Program-made: the position numbers and the translations under genes
Assembly (NCBI RefSeq): GCF_009759685.1
Contig: NZ_CP046654.1
Coordinates: 992,001 to 1,056,000 of the forward strand
Direction: 5' to 3'
DNA length: 64,000 bases
Source: Acinetobacter baumannii
Lineage (GTDB): Bacteria > Pseudomonadota > Gammaproteobacteria > Pseudomonadales > Moraxellaceae
Shown: piece by piece, positions 1-12,414 of the stretch
Layout: each line of letters begins with the position of its first letter
Position numbering within the stretch: position 1 is the first letter of the stretch
The notes under the pieces: model-generated
Seen by the model: the letters and a program-made list of their open reading frames with translations, nothing else
What the model was told of the DNA's origin: nothing
Database searches by the model: none

Positions 1-1388
<1,388 letters not shown>

Positions 1389-4300
1389 TTATTGTGGGTC
1401 AGCTTGTGTAGTTTTCAAAAGCGATTGCAAGTTAGCAGCTTTTGGTTTCACAAGCCAGAATTTACGGCTGTAGAAGTCAAACTCATTGCGGATTTTGTAA
1501 GCCCAAGCACTACCTGTTTCCTTGATGTGCTCGTCAATAATACGCAACAAGAACTCTTTATGATCTTCCATAGATTCTGTTGAAATACGGGTTAAGTCAA
1601 TTAACTCGTGGTTGTAGTAATCTACAAAGTCATTATCGAGGTCAAGCACGTAAGCAAAACCGCCTGTCATACCTGCACCGAAGTTATGACCCACTTTTCC
1701 AAGCACAGTCACAACACCACCAGTCATATATTCACAGCAGTGATCACCTGCACCTTCAATAACAGCAAACGCACCAGAGTTACGAACCGCGAAACGCTCA
1801 CCTGCTGTACCTGCAGCAAATAACTTACCGCCAGTTGCACCATACAAACAAGTATTACCAATAATTGCTGTATTTTGTGTCTGGAAAGGTGAACCTTTTG
1901 GTGGGAAGATCGAAATACGACCACCAGCCATACCTTTACCTACATAGTCATTTGCATCACCTTCAAGACGGATGTGCAAACCACCAGCATTCCAAACACC
2001 AAGTGACTGACCAGCAGTACCTGTTAGGTTCATTACAACCGGATGTGCTTCCATACCCAAGTTGCCATAGCGACGAGCAATCTCACCCGATACACGTGCA
2101 CCAATTGAACGGTCACAGTTCACGACATTAAAATTGAATTGACCACCAGCGCTTGACTCGATTGCAGGAAGCATTTCTTCGACCATTCTTTCAGCCAATA
2201 CGCCCTTGTCAAACGGTGCATTACCTTCTACTTCACAATACTGTGCTTTACCTTCAGCAGCAGGATGAGAAGTTAATAATGCACTTAAATCAAGATGAGC
2301 ATGTTTCTCTGTTTCACCCGGTAAGACTTCAAGTAAATCTACACGGCCAATCAAGTCTTTAAGTGAAGCTACACCAAGAGCTGCCAACCATTCACGCGTT
2401 TCTTCTGCAATAAAGTGGAAGAAATTAATGAGCATTTGTGGTTCGCCAATATAGTGCTCTTGACGTAAATGATCTTGTTGAGTCGCAACACCGGTCGCAC
2501 AGTTGTTTAAGTGGCAAATACGTAGGTATTTACAACCTAATGCGATCATTGGTGTAGAACCAAAACCGAAACTTTCAGCACCTAAAATAGCCGCCTTAAT
2601 AACATCAAGACCAGTCTTTAAACCACCGTCAGTTTGTACACGTACTTTGCCACGCAAGTCATTTACACGAAGTGCCTGATGCGCTTCACTCAAGCCAAGC
2701 TCCCATGGCGAACCTGCATGGTGAATTGATGAAAGCGGAGACGCAGCAGTACCACCGTCATAACCTGAAATGGTAATAAAGTCTGCATATGCTTTAGCAA
2801 CACCTGCAGCAATTGTACCTACACCCGGCTCAGATACTAACTTCACAGATACCATGGCTTTCGGGTTAACTTGTTTCAAGTCAAAAATCAGTTGCGACAA
2901 ATCTTCAATTGAGTAAATGTCATGATGCGGCGGAGGTGAAATAAGTGTCACACCCGGAACAGAGTAACGTAAACGTGCAATCAAGCCATTCACTTTACCA
3001 CCTGGCAACTGACCACCTTCACCCGGTTTTGCACCTTGAGCAACTTTAATTTGCAAGACTTCAGCAGAAGTTAAATATGCAGGTGTTACACCAAAACGCC
3101 CAGATGCAATTTGCTTAATTTTGGAGTTACGAATTGTGCCGTAACGCGCAGGATCTTCACCACCCTCACCAGAGTTTGAACGACCACCAATGGTATTCAT
3201 GGCAATTGCAATTGCTTCATGGGCTTCTGGAGAAAGCGCGCCTAATGACATCCCTGCCGAGTCGAAACGAGGCAAGATAGCTTCAACCGATTCAACTTGC
3301 TCAACCGGAATTGGATTGGTTGTTTTTAACTTAAATAAGTCACGAATAGTCGCGATCGGACGGTTATTCACTAACTCGGCATATTCTTTAAAGTCTTCGT
3401 ATTTGCCAGAACGAACTGCCTTATGTAGCGAGTTAATCACGTCTGGGTTAAACGCATGATATTCTTTACCAAATACGAATTTCAGCAAACCACCTTGATC
3501 AATTGGTTTACGGTTAGACCAAGCTGTAGCCGCTAACTTTTTCTGGTCATTTTCAAGATCAACAAATGTTGCACCTTGGATACGACTAGGAACACCTAAG
3601 AAACATTGATCTACAACTTCAGAAGATAAACCAACTGCTTCAAATAACTGACCACCACGGTAAGAAGCTACTGTCGAGATACCCATCTTTGAAAGAACTT
3701 TTAATAAGCCTTTCTCGATACCTTTACGGAAGTTTGCCTGTGCATGGATTGGATCACCTAAAAGCTCACCTTTAGCAATCAAATCATTGATTACATCATA
3801 TGCAAGGTATGGGTAAATGGCAGTAGCACCAAAACCGAGTAACACCGCAAATTGATGTGGATCACGTGCAAAACCGGTTTCAACCATAATGTTTGCATCA
3901 GTACGCAAACCAGTTTTTATGAGGTGATGGTGTACCGCACCTGTTGCAAGCGCAGCATTTGCAGGTAAATAACCTTGACGAATGTTTTTATCAGTTAAAA
4001 CAATTAAGGTCTTACCATCACGAACAGCTTGTGCAGATTCTTCACAAATACGAGTAATCGCAGCTTGTAAACCTTCGGTTTCAGCATAGTTCAGATCAAT
4101 ATCAACCGCCTCATAACCCGCACGTTCAATGCTACGAATTTGCTGCATTTTTGAATTTGATAAAACCGGGCTAGAGATGATGATACGATCAGCATGTTCA
4201 GGGCCTTGTTCGAATACGTTCTGCTCACGACCCAAACAGGTTTCAAGTGACATAACAATTGACTCACGTAATGGGTCAATTGGTGGGTTTGTCACCTGTG

Positions 4301-5870
4301 CAAACTGTTGACGGAAGTAATCGGTCACATGACGTACTTGACGAGACAATACAGCCATTGGTGTATCGTCACCCATAGAACCAACAGCTTCCTGACCGCT
4401 CTCAGCGATTGGACGTAACAACTGATCGCGCTCTTCAAATGTCACCATAAACATTTTTTGAGCCGCTTTTAATGCATCGCCAGTTAAACCTTTATCAACA
4501 AGTTGTTCTTCAAGTTCCGGGTTTGCATTTAAGCGAATTGCATGGTCACGTAACCACTCACGGTACGGACGCATGTTTTTCAAGTGATTGCTAACGTCTT
4601 TAGTATCAAGCACTTTACCTGTAAGGGTGTCTACAACCAAGATTTGACCAGGACCTACACGACCTTTTGATACTACATCTTCTGGCTCATAGCCCCAAAC
4701 ACCAATTTCAGATGCCAAGGTAATGTAATCATTTTTGGTAATAACCCAACGCGCAGGACGTAAACCATTACGGTCAAGCATACAAATCGCATGACGACCA
4801 TCTTGAATAACGAGGCCTGCCGGACCATCCCAAGCTTCCATATGTTTTGAGTTGAACTCATAGAATGCACGCAAGTCTGCATCTAAAGTTTCAACGTTCT
4901 GCCAAGCTGGTGGCACGAGCATACGTAAAGCACGGAATAAATCCATACCACCGCCCACCAGAATCTCAAGCATATTATCTAAACTTGAAGAGTCCGAACC
5001 TGTACGGTTTACAATCGGGTTAAGCTCAGTAAGACCTGGCAATAATGGGTTTTCAAATTTAGGAGTACGCGCTAATGCCCAGTTACGGTTTGCTGTAATT
5101 GTGTTGATTTCACCATTATGCGCAAGATAACGGAATGGCTGAGCTAATGGCCAACGCGGTAATGTATTTGTAGAGAAACGTTGGTGGAATACCACGATAT
5201 GTGATTTTAAACGCTCATCTGCCAAGTCTGTATAAAACTCGGCAATCGCCGCAGGCATCATTAAGCCTTTATAGCTAATAACTGTCGAGCAAAGCGTAGT
5301 CACGTAAAATAACGGATCATTTTGGAGTTGTTGTTCCGCACGGCGACGCGCCAAGAATAACTTACGGTTAAATTCAACCTCAGTTACGCCCATTGGACAG
5401 TTCACAATGACTTGCTCAAAAGCAGGTAAAGATTGAAGCGCGATTTCACCCAATGCATCGTTGTTTGTTGGAACGATACGCCAAGCAAGTACACGTAAAC
5501 CTTCTGACTCAATTTCTTTCGTTAAAATATTTTTAGAGTGCTGTGCTAATGCTGGATCAATATTTAAAAATACCGTACCCACAGCAAAAATTTCACTCAG
5601 TGTAATATCACTCAGTTTTTTTGCTTCATCACGGAAAAATTGCTTTGGCATCGCCAATAATAAGCCGCAACCATCTCCCGTCTTGCCATCTGCGGCAATA
5701 CCACCACGGTGCGTCATGCAACTTAAACTGTGAATCGCGGTTTCTACTAGATGATGACTTGATTCACCCTTCATATGGGCAATCAGTCCAAAACCACAGT
5801 TATCCTTAAACTCATCAGGCTGATATAAACCTTGAGCGGGAGCTACAGTATTAGGCGATGGCATGTGCAT
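1389..5870 (-). CDS. gltB: Glutamate synthase large subunit
   Basis: This is the alpha subunit of NADPH-GOGAT, about 1493 residues. It has an N-terminal Ntn-type glutaminase domain beginning at the cysteine of [10 protein letters not shown], a central linker domain, an FMN-binding synthase domain ([16 protein letters not shown], then [13 protein letters not shown]) and a C-terminal GXGXG beta-helix domain. The 3Fe-4S cysteines are in [13 protein letters not shown] chose the ATG at 5870 over an in-frame start 13 codons upstream because AGAAGGG lies about 6 bp before it. The catalytic cysteine is then residue 25, leaving a short propeptide of the kind removed in GltB enzymes. gltD follows in the same operon. 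Together with glutamine synthetase (not in the window) this is the main low-ammonium assimilation route. Confidence 0.96.
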   Translation of the reverse strand: MHMPSPNTVAPAQGLYQPDEFKDNCGFGLIAHMKGESSHHLVETAIHSLSCMTHRGGIAADGKTGDGCGLLLAMPKQFFRDEAKKLSDITLSEIFAVGTVFLNIDPALAQHSKNILTKEIESEGLRVLAWRIVPTNNDALGEIALQSLPAFEQVIVNCPMGVTEVEFNRKLFLARRRAEQQLQNDPLFYVTTLCSTVISYKGLMMPAAIAEFYTDLADERLKSHIVVFHQRFSTNTLPRWPLAQPFRYLAHNGEINTITANRNWALARTPKFENPLLPGLTELNPIVNRTGSDSSSLDNMLEILVGGGMDLFRALRMLVPPAWQNVETLDADLRAFYEFNSKHMEAWDGPAGLVIQDGRHAICMLDRNGLRPARWVITKNDYITLASEIGVWGYEPEDVVSKGRVGPGQILVVDTLTGKVLDTKDVSNHLKNMRPYREWLRDHAIRLNANPELEEQLVDKGLTGDALKAAQKMFMVTFEERDQLLRPIAESGQEAVGSMGDDTPMAVLSRQVRHVTDYFRQQFAQVTNPPIDPLRESIVMSLETCLGREQNVFEQGPEHADRIIISSPVLSNSKMQQIRSIERAGYEAVDIDLNYAETEGLQAAITRICEESAQAVRDGKTLIVLTDKNIRQGYLPANAALATGAVHHHLIKTGLRTDANIMVETGFARDPHQFAVLLGFGATAIYPYLAYDVINDLIAKGELLGDPIHAQANFRKGIEKGLLKVLSKMGISTVASYRGGQLFEAVGLSSEVVDQCFLGVPSRIQGATFVDLENDQKKLAATAWSNRKPIDQGGLLKFVFGKEYHAFNPDVINSLHKAVRSGKYEDFKEYAELVNNRPIATIRDLFKLKTTNPIPVEQVESVEAILPRFDSAGMSLGALSPEAHEAIAIAMNTIGGRSNSGEGGEDPARYGTIRNSKIKQIASGRFGVTPAYLTSAEVLQIKVAQGAKPGEGGQLPGGKVNGLIARLRYSVPGVTLISPPPHHDIYSIEDLSQLIFDLKQVNPKAMVSVKLVSEPGVGTIAAGVAKAYADFITISGYDGGTAASPLSSIHHAGSPWELGLSEAHQALRVNDLRGKVRVQTDGGLKTGLDVIKAAILGAESFGFGSTPMIALGCKYLRICHLNNCATGVATQQDHLRQEHYIGEPQMLINFFHFIAEETREWLAALGVASLKDLIGRVDLLEVLPGETEKHAHLDLSALLTSHPAAEGKAQYCEVEGNAPFDKGVLAERMVEEMLPAIESSAGGQFNFNVVNCDRSIGARVSGEIARRYGNLGMEAHPVVMNLTGTAGQSLGVWNAGGLHIRLEGDANDYVGKGMAGGRISIFPPKGSPFQTQNTAIIGNTCLYGATGGKLFAAGTAGERFAVRNSGAFAVIEGAGDHCCEYMTGGVVTVLGKVGHNFGAGMTGGFAYVLDLDNDFVDYYNHELIDLTRISTESMEDHKEFLLRIIDEHIKETGSAWAYKIRNEFDFYSRKFWLVKPKAANLQSLLKTTQADPQ

Positions 5871-6324
5871 AGCGTACCCTTCTTTCAATAAGGCTCTTTC
5901 GAGCGTCAAACAAACAACTTCTTTTTGCGATAGTGCCTATGGACGATAGTTAGCTCAATGTTTCGCAAAAAAAAATTTTGGGCGGATAAGCCAATATACG
6001 CTGTTCCATTTTTACGTACACTGGTTTTTGCTAGAAAAATGTTTTGACTTATTTCGCACTCTTTTAAAGCAGTTCGACCCCACGACTCTGCATAGAATTC
6101 ACTTCTTAGAGGCTAAAATAGTTTGCAGCACATTAATAAGCACAACAATAAAGCAAAAAGTGTGCCAAAATAGAAAAATAGGCCTAAATCTTTATATTTA
6201 TTATAAATATAATTATTTTATTCACGTTATCATGTTAAAAAATGACTAAATATGCACCACATCTGGTCAAAAAATATTAATACACCTTATATTTGCACTA
6301 TTTTAGAGCACGACTTAAGGTGAT
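5871..6324. other. Gene-free AT-rich region upstream of gltBD
   Basis: I see no credible gene in these 454 bases. The region must hold the gltBD promoter and the 3' end of the SPOR-gene transcript. I could not find a convincing -35/-10 pair for gltB, which would fit an activator-dependent promoter, but that is inference. Two structures are visible. One is a perfect 21-bp palindrome at 6192-6212. The other is a 7-bp inverted repeat CACCTTA/TAAGGTG (6283-6289 and 6316-6322), followed on the minus strand by a T-rich tail, a weak terminator candidate for the SPOR gene. Confidence 0.5.
6192..6212. repeat. Perfect AT-only palindrome
   Basis: Ten-base arms TTATATTTAT and ATAAATATAA flank a single central T. 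It lies about 320 bp upstream of the gltB start and about 110 bp past the end of the SPOR gene. It could be a regulator site or an A/T-rich structural element. AT-only palindromes also arise by chance in such a region. Confidence 0.5.
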
Positions 6325-7200
6325 TTAGTTCCCTCTTGTGCCCTCATTTGTAGCATTTTTGGGTTGATTCTCACTAACCCGTGTCTGTGCAGGTTTATTT
6401 GGCTGATCAATATTAGAATTCGATTGCTGTACATCAACCACATTCCCTGCCGCATCACGACGCACAATAGTAGTTTTTGTAGCTGAGTTAGTATTAGCAG
6501 GTTTTGGCTGAGTGTTTAGGGTACCACTCGCTGGAGCTGACATTAATAAAGATTCATCAATTCTAGGCAAAGCCGCTGGACGCAATCTAACTTCATATAA
6601 CTGATTATTGCCACCTTTCATCTCATCTGCCCCCAAATCATTTACCAGTGGGGCATAACTTGAGAACTGCTGTGGCTGAGGTTTAACCGAATCAGGTAAC
6701 TGCAAATTAATCTGTGTTAATTGCTGAACCGCATCTTCTGAACGTTTGAATGTTCCGTAAGCCAACACATATTGTTCTGCTTGTTGTTCTCCGCTTAAGC
6801 GGAAATAAATAAACTTATTACGATCAGTACGACTTTTTAAAAAGTTTTTAATGATGTCTTCATCAGAAGCTCTGAATAACTCAAGCGTCCATTGTTTTTT
6901 ATTTTCATTAATAAATTTTGTGCCACGAAACTCAGGCTCATGTTCACCTGACGCCACAGTTCGCGTTGTTAAATCCAGTGGACGAACCTCGTCAGCTAAA
7001 GCACCTAAGTTAGGAGTGGTTGCAACTTTCTCTGGCTGAATTTGTACAGGTGCATCGGAATCAGCTGACTTTTCAACCTCAACCAGTTTTTTATTATCAG
7101 TTATGACCCAAAAAATAAAAGCAAGGAATAAGCAGACAATACCACCAACCAACCAGATATATTGTTGAACATTCTGCCAAAGTGTACGTGATACAGTCAT
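6325..7200 (-). CDS. SPOR-domain inner-membrane protein (DamX-like position)
   Basis: This 291-residue protein has a short cytoplasmic N-terminus, one membrane helix at about residues 14-33 and a periplasmic remainder. Residues about 95-170 (WTLELFRASDEDIIKNF ... YVLAYGTFKRSEDAV) fit the SPOR fold, which binds denuded septal peptidoglycan. Pro/Asn/Gln-rich low-complexity sequence forms the C-terminal third. It follows aroB by 15 bp, the position of damX in the enterobacterial aroK-aroB-damX order, so a cell-division role is a reasonable inference. The SPOR domain here is central rather than C-terminal as in DamX, so I give no symbol. Confidence 0.8.
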   Translation of the reverse strand: MTVSRTLWQNVQQYIWLVGGIVCLFLAFIFWVITDNKKLVEVEKSADSDAPVQIQPEKVATTPNLGALADEVRPLDLTTRTVASGEHEPEFRGTKFINENKKQWTLELFRASDEDIIKNFLKSRTDRNKFIYFRLSGEQQAEQYVLAYGTFKRSEDAVQQLTQINLQLPDSVKPQPQQFSSYAPLVNDLGADEMKGGNNQLYEVRLRPAALPRIDESLLMSAPASGTLNTQPKPANTNSATKTTIVRRDAAGNVVDVQQSNSNIDQPNKPAQTRVSENQPKNATNEGTRGN

Positions 7201-7215
7201 GCTTTACCTTATTTG

Positions 7216-8298
7216 TTATCCGTGTTGATTCGCCAAAATAGCTTGTTTCATAAGTTCAACATCAAAGTCTTTGGTAATTACAGCTTGTCCGAGTTGTTTT
7301 AACAACACCAAACGTAATTGCCCATTAAGAACTTTTTTGTCATGAGCCATATATCCAAGGAAATCATCCAATGGAATTTGTGGACATGATATCGGCAAAT
7401 TCGCACGTTGAATGATTTTTTTTGTACGTGCCACATCTTCATTTGAGATCCAGCCCAAACGTTGTGATAAATCTGCCGCCATAACCATTCCAGTTGCGAC
7501 AGCTTCACCATGCAACCAAGTCCCATAACCTAGATACGACTCAATCGCATGGCCAAAAGTATGGCCTAAGTTAAGTAAAGCACGTTCCCCTTGCTCTTTC
7601 TCATCGTTGGCAACAATGCGGGCTTTGTGAGCACATGAACGATAAACAGCCTCTGCTAAAAGGTCAGCATCTCTTGCAACCAGGCCATCCATATTTTCTT
7701 CAAGCCAAACCAGGAAATCTTCATCACCCAAAAGTGCATATTTAATTACTTCGGCTAAACCTGCCGAAAGCTCACGTTCTGGCAATGTATTCAATTGTGC
7801 CATGTCAGCTAAAACAACTTGTGGTTGCTGAAAAGCACCTAACATATTCTTGCCAAGCGGATGATTAATTCCTGTTTTTCCACCAACACTTGAATCTACT
7901 TGTGAAAGTAAGGTCGTAGGAACCTGTACAAAGTAAACGCCACGTTGGAAACAAGCAGAAGCAAAACCAGCCATATCACCAATGACACCACCACCTAAAG
8001 CTAAAACCGTACAATCACGGTTAAAACCAGCTTCAAGCAATGCATCAAAAATTAAGTTTAAATGCTGAATATCTTTATACTTTTCGCCATCAGGTAAAAT
8101 ACAGGTCGCAACCGTTTTACCTAGACTTTTCAAAGCTTCCTGATAGTGGCTTAAATATAAAGGTGCAACCGTAACATTACTCACAATCATGACCTGTTGA
8201 CCATGAATGTAAGGCTCTAGTAATTGTTTCGGGTCAAGTTGGCTACCAATGAAAATAGGATAACGGCGTTCGCCTAATTCAACATGTAAAGTTTGCAT
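7216..8298 (-). CDS. aroB: 3-dehydroquinate synthase
   Basis: AroB converts DAHP to 3-dehydroquinate, the second step of the shikimate pathway, using NAD and a divalent metal. The 360-residue length is typical. NAD-binding sequence is seen in [17 protein letters not shown], the conserved block [16 protein letters not shown] follows, and metal-ligand histidines lie in [12 protein letters not shown] and [11 protein letters not shown]. It lies 28 bp after aroK and 15 bp before the SPOR gene, in one transcription unit. The family assignment is not in doubt. Confidence 0.97.
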   Translation of the reverse strand: MQTLHVELGERRYPIFIGSQLDPKQLLEPYIHGQQVMIVSNVTVAPLYLSHYQEALKSLGKTVATCILPDGEKYKDIQHLNLIFDALLEAGFNRDCTVLALGGGVIGDMAGFASACFQRGVYFVQVPTTLLSQVDSSVGGKTGINHPLGKNMLGAFQQPQVVLADMAQLNTLPERELSAGLAEVIKYALLGDEDFLVWLEENMDGLVARDADLLAEAVYRSCAHKARIVANDEKEQGERALLNLGHTFGHAIESYLGYGTWLHGEAVATGMVMAADLSQRLGWISNEDVARTKKIIQRANLPISCPQIPLDDFLGYMAHDKKVLNGQLRLVLLKQLGQAVITKDFDVELMKQAILANQHG

Positions 8299-8326
8299 GA
8301 ATTTATAAAACCACTAGTCAGTTCGT

Positions 8327-8896
8327 CTATTTTAACTTGTTCGATAGAATAAGTTGCAAAATCTTTTGGGCAAGATCACGTGCAGCACCTTGATTCGTTT
8401 CAATCGTATAGTGTGCAACTTCACGATACAGAGGATCTCTGATCTTTAATAAATCCCGCAATTTTTGTTCAGGATTTTCAACTTGTAATAAAGGTCTATT
8501 TTTATCGCGATAGGTTCTTTGTAGTTGTAATTCGACAGGAGTATATAGATAAACAACGATTCCACGTTGCTTTAAAAACTCCCGATTAGGCGCCTGAGTA
8601 ATAGCACCGCCACCTGTGGCAAGCACTAATGCCTTACGTGAAGTAAGCTCATTTAAAACGACAGTTTCACGCGTACGGAAGCCGACTTCTCCCTCTTTTT
8701 CAAAAATCCAGGGAATAGTTGCCCCTGTCTTGCGTTCAATTTCATGATCACTATCTAAAAATTCACGCCCTAATAGTTCTGCTAAATGACGTCCAACGGT
8801 TGTTTTTCCTGCCCCCATGGGCCCTACCAAATAAATATTTGGTAGGGTTTCAAACGCTTTGCTTGGCAAGGCGCCACCTATTTCAATTGCTTTCAT
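8327..8896 (-). CDS. aroK: Shikimate kinase
   Basis: AroK phosphorylates shikimate with ATP. The 189-residue protein has a Walker A motif GPMGAGKTT at about residues 25-33, the shikimate-binding DSDHEIE segment, the ATGGGA glycine loop and the lid arginine region RDKNRPLL. It starts 11 bp after the pilQ stop, so it may be co-transcribed with the pilus genes, an arrangement known in other gammaproteobacteria. About 15 residues precede the usual kinase start; no better-placed start is visible. Confidence 0.96.
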   Translation of the reverse strand: MKAIEIGGALPSKAFETLPNIYLVGPMGAGKTTVGRHLAELLGREFLDSDHEIERKTGATIPWIFEKEGEVGFRTRETVVLNELTSRKALVLATGGGAITQAPNREFLKQRGIVVYLYTPVELQLQRTYRDKNRPLLQVENPEQKLRDLLKIRDPLYREVAHYTIETNQGAARDLAQKILQLILSNKLK

Positions 8897-8907
8897 TAAA
8901 AAATATA

Positions 8908-11073
8908 TTAATGATTTCTCGCTAAAGTGTCATTAACAATTCGTGGTGTAACGAAAATCAGCAACTCTTGTTTATCATCAGACTTTACATCTTTTCTAAA
9001 TAAACGCCCAACAACAGGAATATCACCAAAGAAAGGAACTTTGGTTTGTGAATTCATAGTTGTTTGCTCAAAAACACCACCCAAAATGACAGTTTCGCCA
9101 TTATCTACCAATACATTGGTGTTGATATTATTTTTATTTAAAATCAACTCTCCATTTGGAGCCGCACCCGCTACAGAATCCTTAGAAATATCCAACTTCA
9201 TTTGAATCTTGCCATCAGGTGTAATACTTGGTGTCACATTTAAACTCAGCAAAGCATCTTTAAAAGATGTTGTAGCAGTTGAACCTGCTGCAGAGTTAGT
9301 TGTAGATTGATATGGAACTTGTTGACCAGTTGCAACTTTTGCTGTTTGTTTATCGGCAGTCATGACTTTAGGGGTAGAAATAACCTCACCATAACCATCC
9401 GCTTGTAAAGCAGACAATTCAAGATCTAACATAAAGTCAGACATACTAATCAAGCCAAAAGCAATACTTCCTGCAGGATTAGAAACCCCTAAATCCACGT
9501 TTAAGTTATCTGGGCGCTCAATCGTATATTTATACCCACCAGTAGTTTCATCTTTCTTCGGTTCGCGTAAATTCCATAAAGTTGTTTCACTACCGCCAAC
9601 CAGCAAATTGTTGTTATTGGTAATACCTTGCGACAGAATGCCCCACTTCACACCAAGTTCTTTGGTAAATGAAGTAGAGGCTCTGACAATACGTGCTTCA
9701 ACCATAACCTGTTTAACTTGCACATCAAGCAAGTCAATCATTTTACGAATTTGATCAATTGACTGAGCAGTATCATTAATAATAAGAGTATTGGTTCGGT
9801 CATCTTGAGTAATAGTGCCACGCGGGCTAAGCAAACTACCCACATTATTGCCTAGACTATCAACTCCAGTATTTAAATTGGTTGAAGTTGAGGTCCCTCC
9901 ACCAGAAGTATGTTGTAAGCCATTACTATTATTTGAGCCTTGTGTAATGAGACCCATAATATCGCCAGCTTTAGCATACTTCAGTTGAATATACTCAGTC
10001 TGTAAGGGTGCAAGTTTGACACTTTGTGCAACAGCTTTCGCTTCTTCTTCTTCCGCTTTAATCAATTCTGCAACTGGAGCAATCCAAATCACATTGCCGT
10101 TACGGCGTTTATCAAGATTTTTAGTTTTTAAAATAATATCAAGCGCCTGATCCCAAGGTACATCTTTTAAACGTAGTGTGATATTACCTTGTACACTATC
10201 GGCAGCTACCATATTGATGCCTGTAAAATCAGCAAGCAATTGCAACACACGACGTACTTCAATATCCTGGAAGTCTAATGAAAGTTTATTTCCCGAATAA
10301 TTCGGCGTTTTATATAAAGAGGTAACATTTTTATCTTGGGGACGTTTCAAACTGATCGTGAGCTTATTCTCTGCCTGATAGGCCATATATTCATAGCTAC
10401 CAGAGGACTGGATAGTTATTACACCAACCCCTTTATCATTATAAGCATCGATACTTGAAACCGGTGTTGCAAAATCATTTACATTTAAGCGACGTGCTAA
10501 ATGTGTCGGGATTTTTGTACCTATTGTTCTTATAACGACTTTACTACCCTGCTGCTGAACATCTACAGGCGTATTACTTCCTAAAAGATCTACAACAACC
10601 AGACCTTCTCCCTGACTACCACGTTGAAAGCCAATATTTGAAACACCTTGTGGTTGTGCTGAGACCACAGGTAGCGGGTTATTACTTGTTTGAGCAGAAT
10701 TAATTTTTAAAATAAAGGTATTACCTTCTACTCGTGTTGTAAATGCTCCAGCATCTTTTAGGTTTACAGTTAAACGTGAACGCTGGTCATCTGAAGTAAC
10801 ATCTACAGAACTAGCCTCATTAGTTGCAACACTAATTTTAGACTGTTTTAAACCTTGCTGTGCCTTATCAAAATCAAGGATTAAACGTGAAGGATTTTCA
10901 AGTTGGTAAGCTTGTGGTTGTGGTGGCAAGCCATTAAACATGACTCTAATTTCTGTGCCCTGACCTGCAATTTGCATTGGTACAATGTTGGTCATGCTGA
11001 CCTGTGCAGATGCAGCCTGCATAATCGCAATAGCTACAGCCCCCATAGAAAACTGACGGAATACGTGATTCAT
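8908..11073 (-). CDS. pilQ: Type IV pilus secretin
   Basis: PilQ forms the outer-membrane channel through which the type IV pilus extends and retracts, and through which transforming DNA is thought to enter. The 721-residue protein starts with a signal peptide (to about residue 23, ending QAASA). Next come AMIN-type beta domains that bind peptidoglycan (about 30-250), an STN/N0 domain (about 275-340) and an N1 domain (to about 450) with a Gly/Ser/Thr/Asn-rich insert (near 380-405). The secretin domain runs to the end (VPFFGDIPVVGRLFR ... ELLIFVTPRIV). The frame is intact. It is the last of the pilMNOPQ genes. Confidence 0.96.
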   Translation of the reverse strand: MNHVFRQFSMGAVAIAIMQAASAQVSMTNIVPMQIAGQGTEIRVMFNGLPPQPQAYQLENPSRLILDFDKAQQGLKQSKISVATNEASSVDVTSDDQRSRLTVNLKDAGAFTTRVEGNTFILKINSAQTSNNPLPVVSAQPQGVSNIGFQRGSQGEGLVVVDLLGSNTPVDVQQQGSKVVIRTIGTKIPTHLARRLNVNDFATPVSSIDAYNDKGVGVITIQSSGSYEYMAYQAENKLTISLKRPQDKNVTSLYKTPNYSGNKLSLDFQDIEVRRVLQLLADFTGINMVAADSVQGNITLRLKDVPWDQALDIILKTKNLDKRRNGNVIWIAPVAELIKAEEEEAKAVAQSVKLAPLQTEYIQLKYAKAGDIMGLITQGSNNSNGLQHTSGGGTSTSTNLNTGVDSLGNNVGSLLSPRGTITQDDRTNTLIINDTAQSIDQIRKMIDLLDVQVKQVMVEARIVRASTSFTKELGVKWGILSQGITNNNNLLVGGSETTLWNLREPKKDETTGGYKYTIERPDNLNVDLGVSNPAGSIAFGLISMSDFMLDLELSALQADGYGEVISTPKVMTADKQTAKVATGQQVPYQSTTNSAAGSTATTSFKDALLSLNVTPSITPDGKIQMKLDISKDSVAGAAPNGELILNKNNINTNVLVDNGETVILGGVFEQTTMNSQTKVPFFGDIPVVGRLFRKDVKSDDKQELLIFVTPRIVNDTLARNH

Positions 11074-11135
11074 TGTCTGACCATCCCCAATTAAATAATC
11101 TTTAAAAATATTTTTTCGTTGTTATTCCCTAAATT

Positions 11136-11666
11136 TTAGGGTGCAGGCCCAATCAAGACCAAGGTTCTTGGTCTTTCGACATAGCCTTCTCGACCATCAG
11201 GTACGATTTCAACCAGATCAATCTGGGTTGGACTAATATGGGTAATACGGCCCTGATTCATACCCATATAGTTACCCACTTGTACCCGTTCAATCTGCTG
11301 ATCCGGTGTCTGGATCAAGGCCAATATCTGCCCTCGATTATTTCGCATGCTCCCTTTCATATTTAAAGCTTCAAGAGCATAACTTTCGAGTGGTTGCGGC
11401 GCACGTGAGAAATTCGGATAAACCCGTTTCCCCGCCATAATCTTGAGCTCGGCAGCCAGAGAACTTGGCATAAATGGGCTTTTTAATTGATGAGCAGCGT
11501 AATTAAATTGCGGTACAGGAGTAAAAATCGGTGCTGGTTCAATAGGGAGTGGCGGCTGATTACGAATATTGGCCATTTCCTGATTTACTGCATCAATTCT
11601 TGAATCACAACCGACAAGCACAGCACACGCCAAAACATAAAGAGTAATTTGCTTAATTTTCATCAT
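11136..11666 (-). CDS. pilP: Type IV pilus lipoprotein
   Basis: PilP is the lipoprotein that links the inner-membrane PilN-PilO pair to the secretin PilQ. The 176-residue product has a lipoprotein signal with lipobox LVGC (Cys at about residue 20). A proline-rich disordered stretch follows, then a C-terminal beta domain (about 80-170, with LEALNMKGSM and VGNYMGMNQGRITHI), as expected for the family. Two adjacent ATG codons (11666 and 11663) are possible starts. It lies 7 bp after pilO and 62 bp before pilQ. Confidence 0.95.
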   Translation of the reverse strand: MMKIKQITLYVLACAVLVGCDSRIDAVNQEMANIRNQPPLPIEPAPIFTPVPQFNYAAHQLKSPFMPSSLAAELKIMAGKRVYPNFSRAPQPLESYALEALNMKGSMRNNRGQILALIQTPDQQIERVQVGNYMGMNQGRITHISPTQIDLVEIVPDGREGYVERPRTLVLIGPAP

Positions 11667-11673
11667 AACTCTC

Positions 11674-12414
11674 CTATTTCGGCTGAACAGTAGTGTTCGT
11701 TGAAGCAGATGCTGCTGGAGCTTTGCCTGTTTGCTCCGATGTATCTGTTGCCCCTACGTATCGGTATGTTTTTGCTTTAATGGAATAGTTCAGCACAGGA
11801 ATATCAGACTTGTTATCTTTAGCTGGCGATACATCAACAGTAAAATCGTGCATGGTTACAATACGAGGCAAAGCAGCGATACTACTTACAAAAGCTCCAA
11901 ATGCGTGATAGTCCCCGGTCGCTTCTATGGCAATTGGTTGCTCAATAAAAATTTCCTGCTTTACTTCATCTTCCAAGCGAATATTTTTAAATTTCAATCC
12001 AGAGTTCACTCCTGTTAAGTTGATATCTTCAACTAAACTCGGAATCTCAGTTTCTTTTGGTAACTGCTCTAGTTGCTGGTTGAAATTTGCCTGCATTTCT
12101 TGAAGCTGTACCTGATACTGTTGCAGGTTACGTAATTTCGAGTCTTTTTCACGAAATTCGTTTAATAAATTGCTTTCCTGAGCTTGAGCATTATCAATAG
12201 CTTGTAATTTCGGTTGAATAACAATGAAATACCCCAAAGCTAACACAGCAAAGAAAATAAAAATCCAACACGTAATTTTTACAGATATTGGCCAACTACC
12301 GTAGTTGTTCATATCCAGCGTATTAAATTGCTGAAGGAATTTATCGAGATTAAATTTCTTTTTCTTTGCAGATAATTGTTCTAATGACAATTCTTGAAGT
12401 TCGTCTTGACTCAT
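11674..12414 (-). CDS. pilO: Type IV pilus inner-membrane protein PilO
   Basis: PilO pairs with PilN through periplasmic coiled coils and ferredoxin-like domains to form the pilus alignment platform. The 246-residue protein has a cytoplasmic N-terminus, one membrane helix at about 46-66 (WIFIFFAVLALGYFIVI), a Gln-rich coiled coil at about 70-125 and a C-terminal periplasmic domain. The ATG overlaps the pilN TGA by four bases (ATGA), which points to translational coupling. The amber codon in pilN could therefore also lower PilO synthesis, although the intact distal part of pilN allows local re-initiation. Confidence 0.94.
   Translation of the reverse strand: MSQDELQELSLEQLSAKKKKFNLDKFLQQFNTLDMNNYGSWPISVKITCWIFIFFAVLALGYFIVIQPKLQAIDNAQAQESNLLNEFREKDSKLRNLQQYQVQLQEMQANFNQQLEQLPKETEIPSLVEDINLTGVNSGLKFKNIRLEDEVKQEIFIEQPIAIEATGDYHAFGAFVSSIAALPRIVTMHDFTVDVSPAKDNKSDIPVLNYSIKAKTYRYVGATDTSEQTGKAPAASASTNTTVQPK

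Noticed and set aside
6028..6249. A 73-codon plus-strand frame upstream of gltB
   Set aside because: It has low-complexity AT-rich composition, no ribosome site and no recognisable features.
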